From Jatrophihabitans_A lederbergiae (GTDB taxonomy: Bacteria; Actinomycetota; Actinomycetes; Mycobacteriales; Jatrophihabitantaceae), in contig NZ_JAVREH010000001.1 of assembly GCF_031845305.1 (NCBI RefSeq), positions 62,001 to 126,000 on the forward strand: DNA of 64,000 nucleotides, written 5' to 3'. Positions 26,705 through 33,953 of the stretch are shown here, piece by piece. The stretch's first letter is position 1; each line of letters starts with the position of its first letter. Below the pieces are notes generated by a model that worked only from the letters and a program-made list of their open reading frames with translations, did not search any database and was not told where the DNA came from. Position numbers and translations under genes: made by a program.

Positions 26705-26710
26705 TGTAGT
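26705..26710 (+). promoter_or_regulatory. Candidate -10 box of the VOC gene, near-match to the damage promoter
   Basis: TGTAGT ends six bases before the ATG at 26717. TTGTCGTAC lies eight bases upstream of it, so the layout is that of tTGTCRGtg-N8-TAnnnT with two key mismatches (G to T, and A to G in the -10). Confidence 0.35.
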
Positions 26711-26716
26711 GATTGC

Positions 26717-27091
26717 ATGACAGTCATAGCGCGTCTCGCGGCAGTATCACTGGATTGTGCGGACCCGGCCGAGCTGGCTGGGTTCTATCGAGATTTGCTG
26801 GGCCTCGAACAGTTCTGGGAATCACCGGACTTCGTCGCGCTCAAGGGGGCGGGGATCTATCTGACCATGCAGCGGATCGAGGATCACCAACCGGCCAGCT
26901 GGCCGGGCGGCAGCAGACCCAAACAACTGCACCTCGAGTTGGCGGTCACCGATCTCGACGGCGCGGAGGAGCAGGCGCTCGCTCTAGGGGCGGTAAAGGC
27001 CGACATCCAACCGTCGCCGGATGGCTGGCGGGTGTTTCTGGACCCGGCCGGGCATCCCTTCTGCTTCACCACGCTCGTGCCCGAGCTGTGA
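26717..27091 (+). CDS. VOC-superfamily (glyoxalase/dioxygenase-fold) protein
   Basis: 124 residues covering one vicinal-oxygen-chelate domain made of two beta-alpha-beta-beta-beta modules. Module one is AAVSLDCADPAELAGFYRDLLGLEQFWE; module two is QLHLELAVTDLDGAEEQALALGA and ends with FLDPAGHPFCFTTL. Metal-ligand positions include Asp or Glu at LDC (about 13), His at LHLEL (about 74) and the Cys/His near 117. Such proteins may be glyoxalases, bleomycin-type resistance proteins or dioxygenase-like; sequence does not tell which. It stands alone. Confidence 0.88.
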   Translation: MTVIARLAAVSLDCADPAELAGFYRDLLGLEQFWESPDFVALKGAGIYLTMQRIEDHQPASWPGGSRPKQLHLELAVTDLDGAEEQALALGAVKADIQPSPDGWRVFLDPAGHPFCFTTLVPEL

Positions 27092-27700
27092 CCGCCAGAG
27101 CGTGCCTTGAGTTACGGCTTGCCAGCAAAGCTGAACGGCGAGGTGGGGCCACGGTCGGTCGTAGCGCCACCGCCGAAGGTTCTGCGCGGTCACGGGGAAC
27201 GGTGCGCAACGTGCGCGTCGCAACCGCCGATGCAGGGCCACCGGATCTGCGAACGGTCGGTAGCGCGGACCGGCTTGCCTATGCCCGCTGATAGCGCCGC
27301 GGATGTGGCACCGTCGAAAGGGTGACCTCCGTTCACGTGATCGCGTTGGCGGCGAATCATGGGCAGGGCTGGCGTCAGATCGGCGAGCTGCTCGTGGCTT
27401 GGGGCTGTCGTCGCTCATCGGCCTGGAGCGCCAGATTCGGGGCAAGAGTGCCGGCGGCAACCGTGACCGCACCGCACTGCACTTCGTGATCGTGCTCGGC
27501 TATACCCCGTTGTCCCGTCACCTGCCGAGGCCGAACCAGCGTGCCAGTCATGTCCGGGTCGTCTACAACGACGGTCAGGGCGTGCTGCGCCAGCTCCTGG
27601 CCGAGTGCACCGCCCACCAGTGACCATCCTTGCTCTGGCCACGGCCGCGCCGCGGAACCCAGACGATGTCGGCAGGTTGTTGATCGAGTGACTGGCCGGC
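27092..27700. other. 609-base stretch without a convincing intact gene
   Basis: The frames here are short and unlike known families. The only domain-like trace is a helix-turn-helix remnant at 27322-27495 (listed separately). The rest shows neither RNA gene signatures nor insertion-sequence ends. It looks like decayed sequence between the VOC gene and the convergent alpha-glucosidase gene. Confidence 0.5.
27322..27495 (+). pseudogene. Possible remnant of a helix-turn-helix protein
   Basis: Read from GTG, the 57-codon frame gives VHVIALAANHGQGWRQIGELL, then a Ser/Trp/Arg segment ending SAWSARFGARV. This resembles actinobacterial HTH domains of the form WRQIGELLGVSRQSAWARFG with a few extra residues between the helices. 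No flanking domain is visible. It may be a broken or truncated regulator, or chance. Confidence 0.3.
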
Positions 27701-29332
27701 TCAGTCCAGTTCGATGATGGCGGCCTCGGCCGGTTCCAGCACCAGCTCCCCGAGGACCACAGCCGTCCCCGCTGCCCGGCTGCCTGTGGACAGCACCAGC
27801 CGTCCCGGCGCCGTGCCCAGCTCACCGGACGGCAACCGGGCAATCACGGGCTCGTCCGAGAAGTTGATCGCCACAAGCAGCCCGCCGGACCCGGTCCGGC
27901 GGGTGAACGCGTACACCTGCTCGGCGGCGGCGACGCCCTGGTAATCGCCCCCGGTCAGGCGTGGCTCGGCAGCCCGAAGCGCGATAAGCCGGCGGTACAG
28001 GCTGAGCAGTGACGATGGATCGCCTTGCTGCGCTGCCACATTGACCTTCGACAGCGCCGGTGCCGCCGGGACCGGCAGCCACGGCCGGCCGGTGGTGAAG
28101 CCCCCGGCGAAGGAATCGCTCCACTGCATCGGGGTGCGGTACGGGTCGCGTCCGTCGGGGTCGGCGGCCTGCTCCGCGGGCACCGGCACGTCGGTCATGC
28201 CGATCTCTTCGCCGTAATAGACGAACGCCGTGCCGGGCAGCGTCAGCAGCAGTACCGCGGCCGCGCGTGCTCGGGCCAGCACCTGGTCGATGCCTGCACC
28301 GGGGCCGCTGAAGCGGGTGGCGCTGCGGGACAGGTCGTGGTTGGACAGCACGTGCGTCGGCCAGCGGCGCGGATCGGGCTGCCGGTCCAGCCGCTCGCCC
28401 AGGGCACGGAAGGATTGCGCGTCCCAGCCGGTGTCGAGGTAACCGAAGTCGAAGATCAGTTGGAACTCATCCCCGGCGCTGCCGGGGTAGGCCATCCGGC
28501 GCACGGGATGGCGTACCCCGACCTCGCCGATGAGCACCTGGTCGGGGTACTCGTCGAGCACCGACCGGAGGCCGCGAATCAGCTCGTGGACGTCCTCATG
28601 GTCGATGTTGCGGTGCCGCCGGTCGTCCAGCTGGGTGCTGAGCAGCACGTTCACCACGTCTGGCGGGTTGTCCCGCAGCTCGGGGTCCTTCGCGATCCGA
28701 TGCGGCGCGTCCACCCGGAAGCCGTCCACCCCGCGGTCCAGCCAGAACCGCAGGACGTCGTGCATCGCAGCGCGTACGGCGGGGTTTCGCCAGTTCAAGT
28801 CGGGCTGTTCGGGTGTATAGGAGTGCAGGTAGTACTGGCCGCTGGCCTCGTCCAGGGTCCACGCGCTGCCGACCTTCGCGAATGCCGAGCGCCAGTTGTT
28901 CGGCGGGCCGCCGCCGGCCGCGGGGTCCGCCCAGACATAGCAGTCGCGGTGCTCAGCGGCGGGACCTGAGAGCGCGTCGACGAACCACGCGTGCTGGTCC
29001 GAGGTGTGGTTCGGAACGAAGTCGAACAGCACGCGCAGCCCATGGTGGTGCGCCTGCTCGATCAGCGTCTCGGCGTCGGCAAGCGTGCCGAACCGGGGAT
29101 CGATGTCGCAGTGGTCGGCGATGTCGTAGCCGAAGTCGACCATGGGGGAGCGGAAGATCGGCGACAGCCAGATGGCGTCCACGCCGAGGCTGTCCGGCTC
29201 CCCGGCCAGGTACCCCAACTGAGATGTGATGCCTGCCAGATCACCGACACCGTCACCGTCGGAGTCGGCGAAGCTGAGCGGGTAGATGTGATAGATCGCG
29301 GCTCGCTGCCACCACGCCTCGTCAACGGCCAT
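27701..29332 (-). CDS. GH13 alpha-glucosidase / oligo-1,6-glucosidase-like enzyme
   Basis: Hydrolyses alpha-linked di- and oligosaccharides (maltose, isomaltose or trehalose-like substrates), 543 residues, cytoplasmic (no signal peptide). IYHIYPLSFADSDGDGVGDLAGI is the N-terminal signature of the oligo-1,6-glucosidase/alpha-glucosidase subfamilies. GH13 regions: DFVPNHTS (about 103), GFRVDAPHRI with nucleophile Asp (about 205), LIGEVGV with acid Glu (about 265), and LSNHDLSR (about 327). The length matches AglA-type enzymes. I chose the ATG at 29332, since the family start WWQRAAIYHIYP follows closely; a second ATG lies 11 codons upstream. It sits next to the GH57 gene (same strand), continuing the alpha-glucan theme. 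Confidence 0.92.
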   Translation of the reverse strand: MAVDEAWWQRAAIYHIYPLSFADSDGDGVGDLAGITSQLGYLAGEPDSLGVDAIWLSPIFRSPMVDFGYDIADHCDIDPRFGTLADAETLIEQAHHHGLRVLFDFVPNHTSDQHAWFVDALSGPAAEHRDCYVWADPAAGGGPPNNWRSAFAKVGSAWTLDEASGQYYLHSYTPEQPDLNWRNPAVRAAMHDVLRFWLDRGVDGFRVDAPHRIAKDPELRDNPPDVVNVLLSTQLDDRRHRNIDHEDVHELIRGLRSVLDEYPDQVLIGEVGVRHPVRRMAYPGSAGDEFQLIFDFGYLDTGWDAQSFRALGERLDRQPDPRRWPTHVLSNHDLSRSATRFSGPGAGIDQVLARARAAAVLLLTLPGTAFVYYGEEIGMTDVPVPAEQAADPDGRDPYRTPMQWSDSFAGGFTTGRPWLPVPAAPALSKVNVAAQQGDPSSLLSLYRRLIALRAAEPRLTGGDYQGVAAAEQVYAFTRRTGSGGLLVAINFSDEPVIARLPSGELGTAPGRLVLSTGSRAAGTAVVLGELVLEPAEAAIIELD

Positions 29333-29342
29333 ACCGCGATCC

Positions 29343-29387
29343 AAGCAGCATTGCGGGCTCGGCATCCAATCAGCATTGCGGGTTCGG
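29343..29387. repeat. 20-base direct repeat, two copies
   Basis: AAGCAGCATTGCGGGCTCGG at 29343 and AATCAGCATTGCGGGTTCGG at 29368, 25 bases apart, upstream of the alpha-glucosidase start. Confidence 0.8.
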
Positions 29388-29421
29388 TGACAGCAGAGGT
29401 GCCGCAGCCGCTCAAACGCTC

Positions 29422-29453
29422 TCAGAACAGCCGCTCGTCAGAACAGCCGCGCG
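29422..29453. repeat. 16-base tandem duplication including the GH57 stop codon
   Basis: TCAGAACAGCCGCTCG at 29422-29437 and TCAGAACAGCCGCGCG at 29438-29453. The second copy encodes the last residues and TGA of the GH57 gene; the first repeats the same stop just downstream. Confidence 0.85.
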
Positions 29454-30964
29454 TCGACGTGGCCGAACGGGCCGTCGATCCGACGCAGCCGCTCGGCGAG
29501 CGCCGCCGCCGCACGGGCATCCCCCGATTCCATCGCGTCGGCCAGGGCGTGGAACCGCTCGGCGTGACCCCGCGCGCGTTGCCGCCCGTAGTCCGCCGCA
29601 GAGTCACGGGTCACCATGAAGGCCCAGTCGCTGGCGCTCACCAGCAGCGCCTCGCGCGCAAGCTGGTCGGCCACCGCGTCGCGACCAGCTGACGGCCTCG
29701 GCACTGCCGCGGCGGCCCGACGTGCGAATCGCCCGTCCAGTACGGCATAAAGCCGCTGCTGCACCTGAGCGATCTCGTCGTTGAGGTCGCGGATCTCGTC
29801 GTTGTCCCACACCCGCCAATCCTTGCCCGCGCCCCAGGACGAGGACGGCAGTCGGATCGGGTCAGCGACCAGGCCCGCGTCCATCGCGCCGCGCAGGGTG
29901 CTCAGCCGGACCCCCGCCCGGGGCAGCAGCCGCAGCACCGTCTCGAGAAACTCCGGTCCCTCGTACCACCAGTGTCCGAACAGCTCGGTGTCGAAGGCCG
30001 CCACGACAAGCGCGTCGCGACCGTGCCGCCGGCTCAGCTCCGTCAACCGGCTCAGCACCGCGCCCACGAAATCCTCGGCGTCACGCAGCACCGCCGCACT
30101 GGCCGAGGCCGGGTCCCACGGCTGCTTGGCCTCGCTGGACACCGACATCCCGGTGACCCGCGACGGCCGAAACCCCGAGGCGTGGTCGAAGGTGTGGAAG
30201 TCGCGGTAGCTCTCACCGCCCGGGTACCCGGCCCGTGCGGACCAGATCCGGTACGAGACGGGCAGGTCCCGGGCGAACGCCACGACGTCCGACTCGCCGA
30301 CCGGACGGCCGAACCCGGTGTCACCGTCCACGGCCGGGCCGTCCACCAGAAAGTGCGACACCCCATGCGCGGCGTAGCGATCCTCCAGGCCGGAGGCATA
30401 ACCGCACTCCGGCGCCCAGATGCCCGTGGGCGAGGTGGTGCCGAGCCGCAGCCTGGTGTCGGCGAGGCCGGTCGCCAGCTGGGCATCGGCGAACCGGTCG
30501 GTGAGCAGGGGCTGAAACGGATGGGTGGCCGGCCCGGACAGGACCTCCAGAACGCCGGCGTCCAGCAGCGGCCGGAGCACACCGGACAGCCCACCCGTGA
30601 GCCAGCGCCGCTCGACATCATCGAGGCACGCCACCGCCTGCCGCCGCTCGTACCCGGCCAGTTCGCCGAACTCCGGGCGGGCGCTCAGCTCCTCGGCACG
30701 CAGTTGCCACCGCCCTGCCCAGGAATGGATCTCGTCCAGACAGTAGGGATCATCCATCATCGCCGCCACGATGGGCGTCACTCCGAGCGTTGCCACGTCC
30801 GAATAGCCTTGTTCGGCAAGGGATTCGAACACTCTCAGCACCCGGCGCCATGATCCGGTGAACGCCTGATGCAACCATTCCTCACCGACCGGCCAGGTCC
30901 CGTTGTGCGCGACCCAGGGCAGATGGGTATGCAGGACGAGGCAGAACGTGCCGACGGGCTTCAC
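29438..30964 (-). CDS. GH57 alpha-glucan branching-type enzyme (Rv3031 homolog)
   Basis: A 508-residue GH57 protein with DUF1957-type C-terminal helices, related to 1,4-alpha-glucan branching enzymes and to Rv3031, which is implicated in polymethylated glucose lipopolysaccharide and glucan assembly. FCLVLHTHLPWV (residues 7-18) is the first conserved strand; GIWAPECGYASG carries the nucleophile Glu (about 186) and AFDTELFGHWWYEG the acid Asp (about 325). It starts with GTG at 30964, overlapping the stop of the methyltransferase gene (GTGA), the same pairing as Rv3030/Rv3031. As no glgB is visible here, it could supply alpha-1,6 branches, but branching activity is not proven for this subgroup. 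Confidence 0.88.
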   Translation of the reverse strand: MKPVGTFCLVLHTHLPWVAHNGTWPVGEEWLHQAFTGSWRRVLRVFESLAEQGYSDVATLGVTPIVAAMMDDPYCLDEIHSWAGRWQLRAEELSARPEFGELAGYERRQAVACLDDVERRWLTGGLSGVLRPLLDAGVLEVLSGPATHPFQPLLTDRFADAQLATGLADTRLRLGTTSPTGIWAPECGYASGLEDRYAAHGVSHFLVDGPAVDGDTGFGRPVGESDVVAFARDLPVSYRIWSARAGYPGGESYRDFHTFDHASGFRPSRVTGMSVSSEAKQPWDPASASAAVLRDAEDFVGAVLSRLTELSRRHGRDALVVAAFDTELFGHWWYEGPEFLETVLRLLPRAGVRLSTLRGAMDAGLVADPIRLPSSSWGAGKDWRVWDNDEIRDLNDEIAQVQQRLYAVLDGRFARRAAAAVPRPSAGRDAVADQLAREALLVSASDWAFMVTRDSAADYGRQRARGHAERFHALADAMESGDARAAAALAERLRRIDGPFGHVDARLF

Positions 30965-31671
30965 GGCCGCCGCGCCAGCAGGATCAGATCAAGGCTCTCG
31001 TCCACAGCTTCCTCGGCCACCTCGAAATCGGCGGTACTCACCGAGGCCACCGAGGTCCGTACGTCCGCCGGCCACTGATCCGGCGGACACGCCAGCTGAG
31101 CTGCCGCGAAGCCACCGGACGCCGCGTGCTCGGCGTCCAGGGATCGCAGCCGGCTGCCGGCATGCAGACCGAGCACGGATATCGCCTCGAACCCGGCGCG
31201 CGCGATCAGGCTTGACAGCTCGGCCGCGGTGAACTCGTGCGTGTGAAAAGGATTGACGGGCGTGTCGAGGCCTGGGGAGAAGGTCAGCCGGTTCGGCGTC
31301 GAGAGCAGCAGCAGGCCGCCCGGACACAGCACTCGCCAGCACTCGGCGACGAACTCCGGATGGTCCCAGACATGCTCGATCACCTGCAGCGAGACGACGG
31401 CGTCGACGGTGCCGTCAGCGATCGGCAGCGCGGCCAGGTTCGCCCGCACCGGTCGCAGCCGGGGATAGGTTCGCGCCAGGTGAGCGATGGCGAGCTCGTC
31501 GTAGTCCAGCGCGAGTACGGTCCTGGCACGCTCGGCCAGCAGGTCGGCGCCGTACCCCTCGCCGGCCCCCACCTCGGCCAGGACGCCGGTGCTCGGTTCG
31601 TCCGGCAGCAGCCCGAAGACGAACTCGTAGGCGGCCTCGTGACGCCGGAACCAGTAGTTCTCGCTCAGCAC
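30961..31671 (-). CDS. SAM-dependent methyltransferase (Rv3030 homolog), 5' end apparently frameshifted
   Basis: 236 residues from the GTG at 31671. LAEVGAGEGYGADLLAERA (about 30-48) is SAM motif I; VDAVVSLQVIEHVWDHPEF (about 85) motif II. It pairs with the GH57 gene, as in the mycobacterial glucose-lipopolysaccharide locus, where the partner methyltransferase acts on sugar. The start is odd: in frame upstream of this GTG lies PLTGERTLPG, a segment expected before SENYWFRRHEAAYEF in this family, but no ATG, GTG or TTG precedes it before a stop. A GTG with a strong ribosome binding site at 31741 reads MKVPTRSG in another frame and would join if one base were removed in the C5 run at 31717-31721. 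The true protein is probably 23 residues longer at the N-terminus. Confidence 0.85.
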   Translation of the reverse strand: MLSENYWFRRHEAAYEFVFGLLPDEPSTGVLAEVGAGEGYGADLLAERARTVLALDYDELAIAHLARTYPRLRPVRANLAALPIADGTVDAVVSLQVIEHVWDHPEFVAECWRVLCPGGLLLLSTPNRLTFSPGLDTPVNPFHTHEFTAAELSSLIARAGFEAISVLGLHAGSRLRSLDAEHAASGGFAAAQLACPPDQWPADVRTSVASVSTADFEVAEEAVDESLDLILLARRP

Positions 31672-31716
31672 ACCCGGCAGGGTGCGCTCGCCGGTCAGCG
31701 GCAGCGCCGGTGCGTG

Positions 31717-31721
31717 CCCCC
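31717..31721 (-). other. Likely frameshift or base error at a G5 run in the methyltransferase 5' end
   Basis: Deleting one G (minus strand) joins MKVPTRSG, started by GTG at 31741 behind GGAAGGGGG, to HAPALPLTGERTLPG and the rest of the protein. As given, the frames do not meet. Confidence 0.6.
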
Positions 31722-31741
31722 GACCGCGTTGGAACTTTCAC

Positions 31742-32063
31742 CCCCCTTCCGGGTCACAGGCTGATCCTTCCGGGTCGAGGCTGAGGCGTCCGGTGGTGCC
31801 TGCCATGCCGACTCCCTCGCCGACCGTGTAAGAGCATCTTGTAAGACAATGCAGACAGACGGTGCTGCCGGGCGTGCCCGGGGTTGGTACCGGGTGATCG
31901 GGAACACCCTACGGTCGCAGCCCGAACGGTTACTGCTCACAGGTACCGTCAGCGCTATCGCAGGACCGCAGGCGGTGTAACCGCACCGTGTGCGGACGCG
32001 CTGACGAGGAACCGACAGCGCTGACCGAACCGACAGTGACCGAACAGTAAGGACGAGTGACGG
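31742..32063. other. Divergent intergenic region between methyltransferase and etfB
   Basis: Some 320 bases without a supported gene. It must contain promoters for both directions. A direct repeat TGTAAGA occurs at 31828 and 31840, and CCTTCCGGGTC is repeated near 31746 and 31768. The bases before etfB repeat ACCGAAC. No RNA gene is recognised. Confidence 0.5.
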
Positions 32064-32843
32064 ATGAACATCGTTGTCCTGATGAAGCAGGTGCCCGACA
32101 CCTATGCCGAGCGCAAGCTCAATCCCGATGACAACACCCTTGACCGCGACGCCTCCGACGCCGTCATCAACGAGATCGACGAGTATGCGATCGAAGAGGG
32201 CCTGCGGCTGAAAGAGGAGCATGGCGGCGAGGTCACCATCCTGACGATGGGGCCGGACCGGGCCATGGAATCGATCCGCAAGGCGCTGTCCATGGGTGCC
32301 GACAAGGGTGTGCACGTGGTCGACCCGGCACTGCACGGTTGCTGTGTCATCACGACCGCGAAGGTGCTCGCCAAGGCGCTCGGCACCATCGAGTACGACC
32401 TGGTCATCGGTGGCTCCGAGGCGACCGACTCCCGGCTCTCGGTGCTGCCCGCCCTGCTCGCCGAGGCGACCGGCCTGCCGCAGCTGTCCGGTGCCCGCAA
32501 GGTGACCGTGGACGGCTCCTCGGTGACCATCGAGCGGGTGACCGATACCGGTTATGACGTCGTGCAGGCATCCACCCCGGCCGTCCTGAGCGTGGTCGAG
32601 AAGATCAACGACCCGCGCTACCCGTCCTTCAAGGGCATCATGGCCGCGAAGTCGAAGCCGGTGACCCAGTTGTCGATCGCTGACCTCGGACTGACCGAGG
32701 GCGAGGTCGGCCTGGCTGCCGCGACCACGGCGGTTGCATCCTTCGAGGTCGCACCGCCGCGCGCGGCCGGTGTGGTCGTCAAGGACGAGGGCAACGGTGG
32801 CGCCGCGATCGCTGAGTTCCTCGCGACCAAGAAGCTCATCTGA
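32064..32843 (+). CDS. fixA: Electron transfer flavoprotein subunit beta
   Basis: The AMP-binding subunit of the soluble ETF heterodimer, which accepts electrons from acyl-CoA and other dehydrogenases and passes them toward the quinone pool. 259 residues. NIVVLMKQVPDTYAERKLNPD at the start, NEIDEYAIEEGLRL (about 37), and the ETF-beta signature DLVIGGSEATDSRLSVLPALLAEATGLPQLSGA (about 112-145). KPVTQLSIADLGL near 200 is the C-terminal contact region. AAGGACGAG upstream may serve as the ribosome site. The alpha subunit follows 36 bases downstream, so the two form an operon (compare Rv3029c/Rv3028c). Confidence 0.96.
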   Translation: MNIVVLMKQVPDTYAERKLNPDDNTLDRDASDAVINEIDEYAIEEGLRLKEEHGGEVTILTMGPDRAMESIRKALSMGADKGVHVVDPALHGCCVITTAKVLAKALGTIEYDLVIGGSEATDSRLSVLPALLAEATGLPQLSGARKVTVDGSSVTIERVTDTGYDVVQASTPAVLSVVEKINDPRYPSFKGIMAAKSKPVTQLSIADLGLTEGEVGLAAATTAVASFEVAPPRAAGVVVKDEGNGGAAIAEFLATKKLI

Positions 32844-32879
32844 GTCGGCTGACGAGACAGAACAGGACGAATAACAATC

Positions 32880-33839
32880 ATGGCTGAAGTGCTTGTGCTG
32901 ATCGATTCAGTGAACGGAAACGTCAAGAAGTCCTCCCTGGAACTGCTCACCGCCGCCCGCGCGCTCGGTGAACCCGCCGCCGTCGTCATCGGCGCGCCGG
33001 GCACCGCCGCCGCGCTGAAGGACAAGCTCGCCGAGTACGGCGCCGCCAAGGTCTACGTCGCCGAGAGCGATGAGGTCGATGGTTACCTGGTCGCCCCGAA
33101 GGCCGAGATCCTGGCGGCCGTGGCCGGTCAGGCCAGTCCCGCCGCGATCCTGGTCGCCTCGACGCCGGAGAACAAAGAGGTCGCCGCGCGCACCGCGTTC
33201 AAGATCGACTCCGGCTTCATCGCCGACGCGGTGGACGTCAGCGCGGACGGCTCCGCCACCCAGTCCATCTTCGGTGGTGCCGTCTCGGTGTCCTCCAAGG
33301 TGACCCATGGCATTCCGGTGGTCAGCCTGCGCGCGAACTCGGTCGCCGCCGAGCCCGCCCCCGGTGCGGCCGAAGAGGTATCTGTCCCGGTGAGCCTGAG
33401 CGACGGTGCGAAGGCCGCCAAGGTCGTCGACCGGGTGGCCGAGGCCAAAGGCTCCCGCCCGTCCCTGCAAGACGCCTCGGTGATCGTCTCGGGAGGTCGC
33501 GGGGTGGGCTCGGCCGACAACTTCTCGGTCGTCGAGAGCGTCGCCGACTCCCTCGGGGCCGCGATCGGCGCCTCGCGCGCGGCCACCGACGCGGGCTGGG
33601 TGCCGCATCAGATGCAGGTCGGGCAGACCGGTGTCACGGTCTCGCCGCAGCTGTACGTGGCCCTGGGCATCTCCGGCGCGATCCAGCACCGCGCGGGCAT
33701 GCAGACGTCCAAGACCATCGTCGCCGTCAACAAGGACGCGGAGGCGCCGATGTTCGAGCTTGTCGACTTCGGTGTCGTCGGTGACCTGTTCAAGGTCGCG
33801 CCTCAGTTGGCGGAAGAGATCAGCAAGCGCAAGGGCTGA
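32880..33839 (+). CDS. fixB: Electron transfer flavoprotein subunit alpha
   Basis: The FAD-carrying subunit of ETF, 319 residues. The N-terminal domain (MAEVLVLIDSVNGNVKKSSLELLTAARALGEPAAVVIG) pairs with the beta subunit. The C-terminal FAD domain shows SGGRGVGSADNFSVVESVADSLGAAIGASRAATDAGWVPHQMQVGQTG (about 205-250) and the ETF-alpha signature LYVALGISGAIQHRAGMQTSKTIVAVNKDAEAPMF (about 260-295). An AGGACG ribosome site precedes the ATG. It is cotranscribed with fixA. The next gene, an MFS transporter 114 bases on, has its own -10 box. Confidence 0.96.
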   Translation: MAEVLVLIDSVNGNVKKSSLELLTAARALGEPAAVVIGAPGTAAALKDKLAEYGAAKVYVAESDEVDGYLVAPKAEILAAVAGQASPAAILVASTPENKEVAARTAFKIDSGFIADAVDVSADGSATQSIFGGAVSVSSKVTHGIPVVSLRANSVAAEPAPGAAEEVSVPVSLSDGAKAAKVVDRVAEAKGSRPSLQDASVIVSGGRGVGSADNFSVVESVADSLGAAIGASRAATDAGWVPHQMQVGQTGVTVSPQLYVALGISGAIQHRAGMQTSKTIVAVNKDAEAPMFELVDFGVVGDLFKVAPQLAEEISKRKG

Positions 33840-33940
33840 TCGACGCCCCATCCCACCTGCTTCGGCGGACTGCTTTGCGGCGTACGGCACGGGAGCCGCC
33901 GTCGTGTTCCGCGGCGTGCGAAACCGTTTCTGAGGCCGCC

Positions 33941-33946
33941 TAGACT
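33941..33946 (+). promoter_or_regulatory. -10 box of the MFS gene, leaderless spacing
   Basis: TAGACT followed by seven bases and the GTG at 33954. Confidence 0.5.
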
Positions 33947-33953
33947 GAGCGAA

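Noticed and set aside
27107..27623. Short plus-strand frames in the 27.1-27.6 kb gap
   Set aside because: No family resemblance, no clear ribosome sites and overlapping alternatives; reported as a gap with one possible remnant.
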